Counted from the stretch's first letter, positions 24,903 to 33,938 are shown. The stretch is 64,000 nucleotides of DNA from Sulfurospirillum sp001602955 (GCA_001602955.1 LVAC01000002.1:62001-126000), one strand, 5' to 3'. Numbers and translations are program-made. Notes: generated from the sequence alone by a model not told the origin.

Positions 24903-26423
24903 ATGACACCTGAATTATTTATTGTACTAGCAATTGCTATTTTTGTTCTTTTTTTTATGTATACAAGACACAAAGAGCGTTTAGAAACAACTAAAAACAA
25001 TATCAACTCACTTTTAGAACTCCAAGAAAAAATACAAATAGCCAAAGAAGAGCTTCTTGAGTTATCACAGAAAAAAGAGAATGAACAACTTGATTTAGAA
25101 AAGTTATTGAATGAAAAAGAGAATGAAAAGCTAATAAAAAATGCCACACTGTCATCACTTGCCGATAAAATCAAAATAGCCAAAGAAGAACTCCATACAT
25201 TAGATTCTCAAACAAAAGAGCTTCAAAAAATACAAAAAGAAGCAGACAAAACTGTTGCTTTACTTGAAAAGGCAACCAAAGATATTCCCACGAAACAGTT
25301 TCAAATTGATGAGTTATCTATTGAATTACATGAGCTTCAAAGTAAATTAGATTTATATTCAAGAGTAGATGAGTTTGTGGAATTTGGACATTTTGAAATG
25401 CCTGCTTATTTGTATGAAACCTCATATCGTTTTGCCGAAGAGATAAAAATTGTAAGAAGCAGGCAAAAAAAGATGCTCGAAAGCAAAAACGCATGTGTAT
25501 GTTCTGATCAAAATCTTGTGACAACTTATAGTAGTTTACACAGTGCAATACTTCAAAATACGACTAAATTAATGCTACGAGTATTTAACATTGAGTGCGA
25601 TTTTTTAATAGAAAAAGTGACACCCGCAAGCTATACAAGAACGCTTGAGCGTATCGAGAAATTAGCCAATGATATTGAAAAATTATCACTTACTTTAGAA
25701 TGTGGCTTTAATATAGACTACATAAAACTCAAATTTGAAGAATGTACTTTACAGTACCAATATAAACTCAAAAAGCAAGAAGAACAAGACGAGCAGATAG
25801 CCATCAAAGAGCAAATGAGAGAAGAGCAAAAAGCAATCCAAGAATATGAAAGAGCCATCAGGGATGCTGAAAAAGAGGAGAGGCTTTATACAAGTTTATT
25901 AGAAAAAGCCAAAATAGAGCTTGAAAAAGCATCGGAGAGTGAAAAAGTCATTATGGCGGCGAGAGTATCACAGTTGGAAGTTGATTTAGCGGAAGCACTT
26001 GCAAGAGGTGAGCGTGCAAAAAGTATGGCAGAACAAACTAAAAAAGGTTATATCTATGTCATAAGCAATATTGGCTCTTTTGGTGAAGATGTTTATAAAA
26101 TTGGTATGACGAGACGGCTTGACCCAATGGATCGTGTCAGAGAACTTAGTAATGCGTCTGTACCATTTCCTTTTGATGTCCATGCAATGATATATTACGA
26201 AGATGCACCAAAATTGGAAAGCCAACTTCACAAAGAATTTAATAATAAGCGTGTTAATGCCGTCAATTTACGAAAAGAGTTTTTCAATGTTGAACTTGAA
26301 AAAATCAGAGATACGGTAGAAAAAATAACCGATAATGAAGCTGATTTTAAAATGACAGTATTGGCTGAACAATATAATGAGACACTAAGACTAATAAGTC
26401 GAGCAAGCCAAGTAACTTTATAA
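24903..26423 (+). CDS. Membrane-anchored coiled-coil DUF4041 protein with GIY-YIG-like (MUG113/T5orf172) domain
   Basis: A 506-residue protein. One transmembrane segment lies at residues 3-20, then a long coiled coil to about 140, then a central region (about 150-290) that I read as DUF4041, a second charged coil to 375, and a C-terminal domain from KKGYIYVISN near 380 through VYKIGMTRR, PFPFDVHAMIYYEDA, ESQLHKEF and RKEFFNV. That domain fits the MUG113/T5orf172 branch of the GIY-YIG nucleases, found in phages and mobile genes. AT-rich codon use marks it as acquired. It could be an anti-phage or phage-derived nuclease; this is inference. Confidence 0.72.
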   Translation: MTPELFIVLAIAIFVLFFMYTRHKERLETTKNNINSLLELQEKIQIAKEELLELSQKKENEQLDLEKLLNEKENEKLIKNATLSSLADKIKIAKEELHTLDSQTKELQKIQKEADKTVALLEKATKDIPTKQFQIDELSIELHELQSKLDLYSRVDEFVEFGHFEMPAYLYETSYRFAEEIKIVRSRQKKMLESKNACVCSDQNLVTTYSSLHSAILQNTTKLMLRVFNIECDFLIEKVTPASYTRTLERIEKLANDIEKLSLTLECGFNIDYIKLKFEECTLQYQYKLKKQEEQDEQIAIKEQMREEQKAIQEYERAIRDAEKEERLYTSLLEKAKIELEKASESEKVIMAARVSQLEVDLAEALARGERAKSMAEQTKKGYIYVISNIGSFGEDVYKIGMTRRLDPMDRVRELSNASVPFPFDVHAMIYYEDAPKLESQLHKEFNNKRVNAVNLRKEFFNVELEKIRDTVEKITDNEADFKMTVLAEQYNETLRLISRASQVTL

Positions 26424-26436
26424 GCGATGATAAAAG

Positions 26437-27456
26437 TTACACGATCAGCATCGCATCGCCGTAAGAGAAAAAGCGGTATTTTTCTTTTACTGCGATGGCG
26501 TAGAGTTTGAGCGTCTCTTCGATACCGATAAACGAAGCGACCAGCATAATGAGCGTGGATTGGGGTAAGTGAAAATTCGTTAAAAGATAATTTACCCGAA
26601 TTGGCAGGTTTTTAGGATGCAAAAAGAGATTGCATGCGCCTTGTTGATGATGTGTTCTTGCGTAATATTCAATGGTTCGCGTGACGGTCGTACCGACGGC
26701 TAAAAGCGGCTTAGGCGAATCGATGAGGCGACATGTCGCTTCCGGAATAGCGTAAATTTCCGAATGCATCACGTGGTCTTGGATATGCTCCGCTTCGACG
26801 GGCTTAAAGGTTCCCGCTCCTACATGTAAGGTTAAAAAATGGGTTTCATAGCGTTGTTTAAGTGTCTCGAACATCGTGTCGGAAAAATGCAACGACGCGG
26901 TCGGCGCGGCGACGGCACCTTGTTCTTTGGCAAAAACGCTTTGATAATCGATGCGGTCCTCGTGCGTGTCGCTTCGTTTGATGTACGGAGGTAAAGGAAT
27001 ATGCCCGATACGCTCTAAAATCGCGAAAAGCTCTTGCGTATCGACGGCTTTTTCTTCGTGAAAAAAGGCAACGACGCGTAGACCTTCTTCTTTGAGTTCA
27101 ACCACTTCCGCATGCAGTTTCTCGTCGAAGAAAAGTAAAGTCCCGACCTTAACGCGCCCTTTAATATAGACGCTATAAAGGTTGTCTTGTAGCGGTGCGT
27201 TTAAAAGGATTTCAACGGCACCGCCGCTCTCTTTTTCCCCGAAAACGCGTGCTTTGATAACTTTCGTATCGTTCAAAACGACCGCGGTGTCGCTGGGAAG
27301 GAATTCAAATAAACGATCAAACGTTGTATGCGTGATCGTTTGACCGGCGCGCTCGAAGACCAACAATCTTGCGGCATCGCGCGGTTCGACGGGATGCGTA
27401 GCGATCAGTTCTTCGGGCAGTGCGTAGTCATATGTCGATTTTAAGAGCGGATCGAT
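26437..27456 (-). CDS. queA: tRNA preQ1 ribosyltransferase-isomerase QueA, atypical start
   Basis: QueA transfers and isomerises the ribosyl group of SAM onto preQ1-modified tRNA in queuosine synthesis. Clear motifs are LNDTKVIKARVFG, HVGAGTFKPVEAEHI and TNFHLPQSTLIMLVASF. The conserved N-terminus (YDYALPEELIATHP...RDAARLLVF) continues upstream of the first in-frame ATG, GTG or TTG. The frame reaches tatC's TAA at 27460-27462 with no ATG, GTG or TTG in between; the best-placed codon is an ATC at 27456-27454, seven bases after AAAGGA, giving 339 residues. A TTG at 27366 would delete the conserved N-terminus. The product is certain, the start is not. Confidence 0.85.
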   Translation of the reverse strand: MDPLLKSTYDYALPEELIATHPVEPRDAARLLVFERAGQTITHTTFDRLFEFLPSDTAVVLNDTKVIKARVFGEKESGGAVEILLNAPLQDNLYSVYIKGRVKVGTLLFFDEKLHAEVVELKEEGLRVVAFFHEEKAVDTQELFAILERIGHIPLPPYIKRSDTHEDRIDYQSVFAKEQGAVAAPTASLHFSDTMFETLKQRYETHFLTLHVGAGTFKPVEAEHIQDHVMHSEIYAIPEATCRLIDSPKPLLAVGTTVTRTIEYYARTHHQQGACNLFLHPKNLPIRVNYLLTNFHLPQSTLIMLVASFIGIEETLKLYAIAVKEKYRFFSYGDAMLIV

Positions 27457-27459
27457 GGA

Positions 27460-28224
27460 TTAATCCTTTTGTGCTTCATCGTCGTCATCGGTTTGTGTTT
27501 CGTCCTCTTCGGGCGGAACATAGGGATTGACGATTTTGGCGATCCAAATGGAAATACCGTATAAAAGCGTGAGCGGTGCCGCCATGAGAAGTTGCGATAA
27601 AACATCGGGTGGCGTTAAAATCGCGGCTATCGTAAAAATGATGACGATTGCGTATCGGAAAAACTCTTTGAGTGTTTGGTCGGTTACTAAACCTAATTTG
27701 GCAAAAAAGAAAATCACGACGGGCATTTCAAACGAGAGCCCGAATCCAAAAAGGATTTTGCTAAAAAAGCCGACGTATTCGCCGATGCTGGGAAGGGCGG
27801 TAAAAAGGGTGCTACCGAAGGCAACCAAAAATGCAAATGCCAAGGGTACGACGACGTAGTAACAAAAAGCCGCTCCCATTAAAAACATACCAGTCGCCGC
27901 GGTGACGAAAGGAATGACCAAACGTTTTTCGTTATCGTAAAGTCCGGGTGCGACAAAAAGCCAAAACTGCCAAAAAATAATCGGAAGCGCACCGATAAAG
28001 CCGGCAAAAAAGGCAACTTTCATTGCGGTAAAAAAGGGTTCTTGCACACCGGTAAAGATTACGTTGCTTCCCTCGGGAAGAACGGCTTTTAAAGGGGCGA
28101 TCATCCAGCTTAAGATGGGTTGCCAAAATGAAAAACAGATCAGAAACATCGCGATAACGACCACTAAAGAAATCGTAAGACGTTTACGTAATTCGGCAAT
28201 ATGCGGTCTTAACTCCTCGAACAT
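27460..28224 (-). CDS. tatC: Twin-arginine translocase subunit TatC
   Basis: A 254-residue inner-membrane protein with six transmembrane segments and the conserved N-terminal LRPHIAELRKRL motif and the FFSKILFGFGLSFEMPV region. It is the receptor core of the Tat system, which exports folded proteins carrying RR signal peptides; the flavoprotein at 41792-43639 in this window has such a signal. The C-terminal tail is acidic (EEDETQTDDDDE). It overlaps tatB by one base (TAATG). tatA is not in the window. Confidence 0.95.
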   Translation of the reverse strand: MFEELRPHIAELRKRLTISLVVVIAMFLICFSFWQPILSWMIAPLKAVLPEGSNVIFTGVQEPFFTAMKVAFFAGFIGALPIIFWQFWLFVAPGLYDNEKRLVIPFVTAATGMFLMGAAFCYYVVVPLAFAFLVAFGSTLFTALPSIGEYVGFFSKILFGFGLSFEMPVVIFFFAKLGLVTDQTLKEFFRYAIVIIFTIAAILTPPDVLSQLLMAAPLTLLYGISIWIAKIVNPYVPPEEDETQTDDDDEAQKD

Positions 28225-28640
28225 TAGGCTTTTTCCTCTTTGTTGGTTTGGGTGATGGCTGTGAGCGCAGGTGATGGTGCGGTTTCCGCTTGAGGCGTTT
28301 CGGAGATGACGTCGTTTTTCACGCTGTTTTCGAGCTCTTTGAAAGAGTCGCTAACGTTTTGCGTACTTTTTTTAATCTCTTCGAGCTCATCAAACGTAAT
28401 TGTTTTGCGAGCACTGGTCGCCATTTCGTCTAGCTTTTTTTTGTACGTAAGTGCTTCATCTTTGAGCTCTTGAATCTTCATCTCTTGTTCAAAGGTACTT
28501 TTAACGTCATTGACGCTGTTTTTGACGGATTTAAAAAATTTGGCTACTTTCACCATGGCTTCGGGGAGTTTTTCCGGTCCGAGGAAGATAACAGCAACAA
28601 GGGCTATGACGATAATTTCTCCAAAATCGAGTCCAAACAT
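28224..28640 (-). CDS. tatB: Sec-independent protein translocase subunit TatB
   Basis: A 138-residue TatB with one N-terminal transmembrane helix (FGEIIVIALVAVIFLGPEKLPEAM), an amphipathic helix after it and a long charged helical tail. The ATG at 28640 gives the typical MFGLDFGE start; an upstream TTG would add six unlikely residues. TatB binds signal peptides together with TatC. The gene order tatB-tatC-queA on the minus strand suggests one transcript reading from the divergent region at 28659-28769. Confidence 0.9.
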   Translation of the reverse strand: MFGLDFGEIIVIALVAVIFLGPEKLPEAMVKVAKFFKSVKNSVNDVKSTFEQEMKIQELKDEALTYKKKLDEMATSARKTITFDELEEIKKSTQNVSDSFKELENSVKNDVISETPQAETAPSPALTAITQTNKEEKA

Positions 28641-28726
28641 ACCAACGACCGCCTTCAATCTAAAATAGAGGATTGGATTTTATCTGAATTTTCATCAAAA
28701 TTCTATAAATGTCTTTTTGCATAAGG

Positions 28727-28732
28727 TATAAT
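28727..28732 (+). promoter_or_regulatory. -10 box TATAAT for the GGDEF-EAL gene
   Basis: AAGGTATAATAG stands about 38 bases before the ATG at 28770, preceded by a T-rich stretch (GTCTTTTTGC). Confidence 0.55.
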
Positions 28733-28769
28733 AGAATCCGACGGAAGTTTCGTGAAAAGGAGTTTGTCG

Positions 28770-30656
28770 ATGCGTCTTTACATTAGTCCGTTTCCTATTG
28801 TTTTGATGTATGCGGTATTCGCGACCTTGTGGATCTATTTTTCCGATCATGCCGTTGAATATTTCGTCGATAACGTAACGCTCTTTGCCACGCTCTCCAC
28901 CTACAAAGGTTTCTTTTTTATCGCGATTACGTCGTTGTTCCTTTATGCACTCATTAAAGCAAAAATTTTTCAGATCGAACAAATGCAGAAAAAACTGAAT
29001 GAACATGAGCAGCGTTTAGAGTATGTTATTCAAGGCGCAAATCTTGGTTATTGGGATTGGGATTACGTGCATCAAAAACACGTCGTGAACGATACGTGGC
29101 TCTCTTTTTTAGGGCTCAAACGTGAGGATATTGATGAAAATATCGAAGATTGGTCCAAACGTATTCATCCCGAAGATAAAATCGTCACGGAAAAGGCCAT
29201 CGCATATACGATCGAGCATCGCCGACCTTACGTCATCGAGTTTCGTATGCTTCATCGCGACGGGCATTGGGTTTGGATCGAAGGTTCAGGTGCAGTGGTG
29301 GAACGTGATGAAAAAACGGGGGAGCCTTTAAGACTTGCAGGAACACACCGTGACATCAGTGAGCGCAAAAATGCGCAAAAAGAGATGCTGTTTTTAGCGT
29401 TGAATGACCCTTTGACCAAGCTTCCCAATCGTTTCTACTTGAAGCAAGAGCTTGAAAAACGTTTGAGTGCGGAGTCAAGGGTATGTTTCCTTTTTTTAGA
29501 CTTGGATCGTTTTAAAACCATTAACGATATGCACGGGCATACGATAGGTGATAAAGTGATTCAGATCGTGGGGGAACGCTTGAAATCGCTCCTTCAACCG
29601 TGCGATTTTATCGCACGCGTAGGCGGCGACGAGTTTGTTATTTTAAGTGTCGAGCCTTTACATGTAGAAGTTTTATGCCAAAACTTGCTTGAAGGTTTGG
29701 AAGAGCCTATCGCCGTCGGTAAAGAACGTTTTAAACTGAGTGCCAGCATCGGAATAGCTTGCTCTCCCGAGCACGGAAAAAGTTTTGAGGCATTGTTTAA
29801 AAATGCCGACACTGCGATGTACGAAGCCAAAAAGAATGCGCATGCGCATTACCTTTTTTACGCCGCTTCAATGACGGAGCAACTGCTCCATACGTCCAAA
29901 TTCGATACCGATTTGAAGCGTGCCATCGACAGTGACGAATTTGTCATCTATTATCAACCGCAAGTGCATTTTACAAGCGGCGAGATGATCGGCATTGAAG
30001 CACTCGTGCGTTGGCAACATCCCGTCCAAGGGTTTTTATTGCCGTCTTATTTTATTGCCAGAGCGGAAGAGACGAGGCTGATTATCCCTCTTGGTTTGTT
30101 GATTATTGAAAAAACGTTGAAGCAAATGCAAGTCTGGCAAGCGCACAATTTTGCTTATCGTAAAGTGGCGATTAATATTTCAAGTATTCAGATTGAAGAA
30201 GAGGATTTTAGCGAGCGTCTTGAAGCGATTCGTCATGCAAGCACGATTGATGCTAAGTATATTGAGCTTGAAATCACCGAGAGCAGTTTCATGAATAACC
30301 CCAAACATGTCTCTCAAACATTGCAAAAATTGGAAAATTTAGGCTATAAAATCTCAATCGATGATTTTGGTACGGGGTATTCGTCACTCAGTTACCTCAA
30401 ACAATTGCCGTTGCATAAGCTCAAAATCGACCGCTCGTTTGTGCAAGATTTACCGCGAGATACGGACGACCAAGCGATCTCTAAAGCAATCATTGCCCTT
30501 GGAAAAACTTTAGAGCTTGAAGTGATGGCAGAGGGTGTGGAGACGGAAGAGCAAAAACTCTTTTTGATGCAAAACGGATGTGACAGCATGCAAGGCTTTT
30601 TATATGCCAAACCCATGAGTGCCGAAATGCTCGAAAACTTCGTACGACACAACTAA
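28770..30656 (+). CDS. Membrane PAS-GGDEF-EAL c-di-GMP enzyme
   Basis: A 628-residue protein with two N-terminal transmembrane segments (about 8-25 and 45-62), a PAS/PAC sensor domain (about 85-200), a GGDEF domain with an intact RVGGDEFV motif, and an EAL domain with EALVRW, EITESSF and IDDFGTGYSSL. Both catalytic motifs are complete, so it may make and degrade cyclic di-GMP. The inhibitory RxxD site before GGDEF is absent (QPCD is found). The ATG at 28770 follows AAAAGGAG at a good distance; the GTG at 28752 lies upstream of that site. Confidence 0.88.
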   Translation: MRLYISPFPIVLMYAVFATLWIYFSDHAVEYFVDNVTLFATLSTYKGFFFIAITSLFLYALIKAKIFQIEQMQKKLNEHEQRLEYVIQGANLGYWDWDYVHQKHVVNDTWLSFLGLKREDIDENIEDWSKRIHPEDKIVTEKAIAYTIEHRRPYVIEFRMLHRDGHWVWIEGSGAVVERDEKTGEPLRLAGTHRDISERKNAQKEMLFLALNDPLTKLPNRFYLKQELEKRLSAESRVCFLFLDLDRFKTINDMHGHTIGDKVIQIVGERLKSLLQPCDFIARVGGDEFVILSVEPLHVEVLCQNLLEGLEEPIAVGKERFKLSASIGIACSPEHGKSFEALFKNADTAMYEAKKNAHAHYLFYAASMTEQLLHTSKFDTDLKRAIDSDEFVIYYQPQVHFTSGEMIGIEALVRWQHPVQGFLLPSYFIARAEETRLIIPLGLLIIEKTLKQMQVWQAHNFAYRKVAINISSIQIEEEDFSERLEAIRHASTIDAKYIELEITESSFMNNPKHVSQTLQKLENLGYKISIDDFGTGYSSLSYLKQLPLHKLKIDRSFVQDLPRDTDDQAISKAIIALGKTLELEVMAEGVETEEQKLFLMQNGCDSMQGFLYAKPMSAEMLENFVRHN

Positions 30657-30674
30657 CTTTTAGCTCCTTTTTTG

Positions 30675-30680
30675 TACAAT
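30675..30680 (+). promoter_or_regulatory. -10 box TACAAT for purL
   Basis: TTTTTTGTACAATAAG lies 40 bases before the purL ATG, in typical Campylobacterota style. Confidence 0.5.
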
Positions 30681-30719
30681 AAGCCCATCTTAAATTACAT
30701 CAGATAGGGCGAAATATCC

Positions 30720-32921
30720 ATGGAAAATTTAGAAGCGGTGTTAAAAAAACATAAGTTGTCCAAAGAAGAGTATGCAAATATTTTAACGATTTTGGGGCGT
30801 GAGCCGAACATGCTAGAGATCGGCATCTTTTCCGCGATGTGGAGTGAGCACTGCTCGTATAAATCCAGTAAAAAATACCTCAATGGCTTCCCGACCAAAG
30901 CACCATGGGTCATTCAAGGACCGGGTGAAAATGCGGGTGTTATCGACGTAGGCGATGGCATGGCGGCAGTCTTTAAGATGGAATCCCACAACCACCCAAG
31001 TTTTATTGAACCGTACCAAGGTGCGGCAACAGGAGTTGGGGGCATTTTAAGAGACGTCTTTACAATGGGCGCGCGCCCTGTGGCGAATATGAACTCCCTT
31101 CGTTTTGGCAATGTTACCAATAACGATGACACGTCACGTCACCAACGTTTTCTTGTCCGTGGTGTCGTTGCGGGCATCGGTGGATACGGTAATTGTATGG
31201 GTGTCCCAACCATCGGTGGTGAGACTTTCTTTGATGAGAGTTATAACGGAAACATTTTGGTCAATGCGTTCACACTCGGTCTTGCAAAAAGCGATGAAAT
31301 TTTCTACGGCAGAGCTGAGGGCATCGGCAATCCTGTTGTCTATGTCGGTTCTAAAACCGGTCGTGATGGTCTGGGTGGTGCTGTTATGGCGAGCGATAGC
31401 TTTACCGAAGCCAATAAAAGCCTTCGCCCAACAGTTCAAGTAGGTGATCCATTTGCTGAGAAACTTTTACTTGAAGCGTGTTTAGAACTCTTTAAAACCG
31501 ACTACATCGTCGGTATCCAAGATATGGGAGCGGCGGGGCTTACTTCAAGTTCCTTCGAGATGGCAGGACGTAGTGGTAGCGGCATGATCATGCACTTGGA
31601 CAAAGTTCCAGCGCGCGAAGAGGGGATGCAACCCTTTGAATTTATGCTCTCCGAGTCGCAAGAGCGTATGCTCATCTGTGCAAAAAAAGGGTATGAAGAT
31701 AAAGTCGTTGAGATCTTTAGAAAATGGGATCTTAACGCTGAAATCATCGGTGAAGTAACAGCCACGGGCAATATGGAACTCTTCTGGCATGGCGAGAGAG
31801 TGGCAAATATGCCAGTCCAACCCGTCAGTGAGCAAGCACCGATTTATGATAGACCTGTGAAAGAGCCTGCTTACCTTGCAAGCATTCAAAATACAACGAT
31901 CAATGATTTCGCAAAGATTGAGAACCAAAAAGCGTTTGATGCGCTTTTGAACTCCGTTGAAGTGTCTGATAAAACATGGATTTTCAACCAATACGACTCA
32001 ACCGTCCAAACCAATACGATCAAAGCACCGGGCAGCCTTGATGCGAGCGTGATTCGCATCAAAGAAAACGGTAAAGCCCTCTCCATGAGCAGTGACTGTA
32101 ACCCACGTTACAACTACATCGACCCTAAAATGGGCGCGGCGGCGGCTGTGGCGGAGAGTGGACGAAACGTAGCGATGAGTGGCGCACGTCCTTTAGCGAT
32201 TACAGACTGCTTAAACTACGGAAATCCTGAAAATCCAGAAGTCATGTGGCAATTTGCACAGGGCTGTTACGGCATCAAAGAGGCGTGCGCGAAGCTCAAC
32301 ACGCCTGTTGTCAGCGGTAACGTCTCCTTGTACAATGAAACCAATGGTATTGGTGTTTTCCCAACCCCTGCGATTGTTATGGTCGGTCTAAACGATGATG
32401 CGAATAAAACGCTTCCATCAAGCTTCCAAAAAGAGGGCGCTTCGATTTACCTTATCGGTGAGACCAAAAGCGACTTTGGCGGTAGCTTATACATGAAAGA
32501 GTTGTACGGCAAAGTTGAGGGAACGCTTGCAGAGCTAGATTATGACAAAGAGTTGAAACTCTGGGAATTGGTCATCGAAGCGAATAAAAAAGGTTTCCTC
32601 AATGCGGCAAAAGATGTGAATGTGGGCGGTATTGCCATCGCACTGGCTAAGATGGTCGCTAAAAGCAAAAAAGGTGTTACATGTAAGCTTACATGTAACG
32701 ATGCACGAGATATTTTTGCAGAGAGTTTCTCCCGCGCACTCGTTGAAGTGAGTGATGAAGCAGGCTTTGAAGCCATGGCAAAAACCATCGGTTTAAATGT
32801 CGTTAAAATCGGAACCGTGGGTGGAAACATGTTTACATGTAACGATGTTTCAAAATCGGTCGAAGCGATTTGCGAGCGTTACTTTAACCGTTTTGCCGAA
32901 GTGATCGAACAAGACATCTAA
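30720..32921 (+). CDS. purL: Phosphoribosylformylglycinamidine synthase subunit PurL
   Basis: A 733-residue PurL (FGAM synthetase, small form), catalysing ATP- and glutamine-dependent amidination in purine synthesis with PurS and PurQ partners not seen here. Motifs include the N-terminal IFSAMWSEHCSYKSSK, ESHNHPSFIEPYQGAATGVGG and DMGAAGLTSS, and the second half repeats the PurM-like fold (DCLNYGNPE, SGNVSLYNE). The length is normal for the bacterial small PurL. Codon choice has fewer CpG-containing codons than many neighbours. It contains three TTACATGTAA copies, two of them in a 24-base palindrome. Confidence 0.97.
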   Translation: MENLEAVLKKHKLSKEEYANILTILGREPNMLEIGIFSAMWSEHCSYKSSKKYLNGFPTKAPWVIQGPGENAGVIDVGDGMAAVFKMESHNHPSFIEPYQGAATGVGGILRDVFTMGARPVANMNSLRFGNVTNNDDTSRHQRFLVRGVVAGIGGYGNCMGVPTIGGETFFDESYNGNILVNAFTLGLAKSDEIFYGRAEGIGNPVVYVGSKTGRDGLGGAVMASDSFTEANKSLRPTVQVGDPFAEKLLLEACLELFKTDYIVGIQDMGAAGLTSSSFEMAGRSGSGMIMHLDKVPAREEGMQPFEFMLSESQERMLICAKKGYEDKVVEIFRKWDLNAEIIGEVTATGNMELFWHGERVANMPVQPVSEQAPIYDRPVKEPAYLASIQNTTINDFAKIENQKAFDALLNSVEVSDKTWIFNQYDSTVQTNTIKAPGSLDASVIRIKENGKALSMSSDCNPRYNYIDPKMGAAAAVAESGRNVAMSGARPLAITDCLNYGNPENPEVMWQFAQGCYGIKEACAKLNTPVVSGNVSLYNETNGIGVFPTPAIVMVGLNDDANKTLPSSFQKEGASIYLIGETKSDFGGSLYMKELYGKVEGTLAELDYDKELKLWELVIEANKKGFLNAAKDVNVGGIAIALAKMVAKSKKGVTCKLTCNDARDIFAESFSRALVEVSDEAGFEAMAKTIGLNVVKIGTVGGNMFTCNDVSKSVEAICERYFNRFAEVIEQDI
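32676..32699. repeat. Perfect 24-base palindrome inside purL
   Basis: GTTACATGTAAG is followed by its exact reverse complement, so two TTACATGTAA copies sit back to back around a HindIII-like centre. It encodes Thr-Cys-Lys-Leu-Thr-Cys-Asn in PurL. A third copy lies at 32833-32842. Confidence 0.85.
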
Positions 32922-32928
32922 TCATTTG

Positions 32929-32952
32929 CAAGAGGTGTGAAAGCACCTCTTG
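32929..32952 (+). terminator. Hairpin downstream of purL
   Basis: CAAGAGGTG pairs with CACCTCTTG over a six-base loop, eight bases after the purL stop. No long T-run follows, but its position fits a terminator. Confidence 0.5.
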
Positions 32953-32965
32953 AAGATTTAATAGC

Positions 32966-33167
32966 TTATATAAACAATTCAGAGAATTTATTTTTTATGA
33001 ACTCTTTTATATCTTGAGGCAACTTTGAAATATCTATAAATTCATACTTTTTTTCATTATTGCTATAAATATAAGATTTCACTATAACATTATTGCTCAC
33101 TAGAATTATACGAACAATATGCCTTTTAATTTTATCATTGTCATCTATTTAAATCTATTTCATACAT
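32966..33167 (-). pseudogene. Decayed AT-rich small ORF (frameshifted)
   Basis: The 252-base gap between purL and the lipoprotein gene holds an AT-rich minus-strand frame of about 60 codons ending at 32966-32968. It reads DNDKIKRHIVRIILVSN at its start and ends EFIKNKFSELFI. It has no usable start in its own frame. An ATG at 33167 begins MYEIDLNR in the neighbouring frame and hits a stop exactly where the longer frame begins, so a one-base frameshift near 33143 would join them into a ~67-residue protein. I recognise no family. The protein-like residue pattern makes it a likely pseudogene of foreign origin. Confidence 0.45.
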
Positions 33168-33173
33168 TTCTGT

Positions 33174-33938
33174 CTAAAACGTCCCATACGCTACAAAAAA
33201 GGCGATGTTCATACACTGCGGTTGTGCCGCGCCGCCTTTGGAAGGGCAGCGTTTCATATAGGTGTTAATCTTTTTGCCGTCTTTGTTGGTAAGCATTGGG
33301 TAGTTAAAGTTCATATAATCCAAAATATTTTTCCCGTTGGAGTGGTGAATAAACTCGACCGTACCGTCAGTATCGATGCGCGTAACGATGCCTACGTGCG
33401 TAATATTTTCGATAACCGAAGCGGCGGGTTGCGGCTTGGGCGGATTTTTACCTTTGGTTTTGGTTTTAACCGCCGGTCTTCTCTCGGTATTTTCAAAGAA
33501 AACTAAATCGCCGAGGTTAGGTAACATGGTTTCAAAAGCATGTCCGCGTTTTGCCATAAGATTAAACATCGCACGTGATTTGCGCGCATTGTCAAAGTTT
33601 GCACTGAGCTCTTTTTCATTGTAATAAGGACGCCCCGTTTTTAAATTGACGAGATTGACAAAGCCGGAACAATCGCCTCCGTCGCGTTTGTTGAGATAGC
33701 TCATTGCCGTATTGACGATACTTTGACGCGTCGTCATCGGGGAAATAGGACGAAGCGAAAAGCTTTTTTCATCGCGTTGGATATACAAATCTTCGCTCGG
33801 GATTTGCTCCAAGTAAAGTTGCGCCGTTTCGGGTGTCGGTTCGGGTTCGGCGACGTGTTTTTCGATTTGGGGCGAAGGTTGGGGCGTGCATCCCGCAAAG
33901 TAGAGTGTCGTAATACCTAAAATTAGCCATCGTTTCAT
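33174..33938 (-). CDS. NlpC/P60-like cell-wall hydrolase lipoprotein (copy 1)
   Basis: A 254-residue lipoprotein: signal peptide with lipobox YFAGC at residues 13-17, a proline-rich linker, then an NlpC/P60-type cysteine peptidase domain. The catalytic cysteine is in RDGGDCSGFV, the histidine in ITHVGIV, and FIHHSNG follows. Such enzymes cut peptidoglycan stem peptides. A Pro/Lys-rich insertion (TKGKNPPKPQP) lies before the histidine. It overlaps the next upstream gene, its own paralogue, by four bases. Confidence 0.75.
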   Translation of the reverse strand: MKRWLILGITTLYFAGCTPQPSPQIEKHVAEPEPTPETAQLYLEQIPSEDLYIQRDEKSFSLRPISPMTTRQSIVNTAMSYLNKRDGGDCSGFVNLVNLKTGRPYYNEKELSANFDNARKSRAMFNLMAKRGHAFETMLPNLGDLVFFENTERRPAVKTKTKGKNPPKPQPAASVIENITHVGIVTRIDTDGTVEFIHHSNGKNILDYMNFNYPMLTNKDGKKINTYMKRCPSKGGAAQPQCMNIAFFVAYGTF

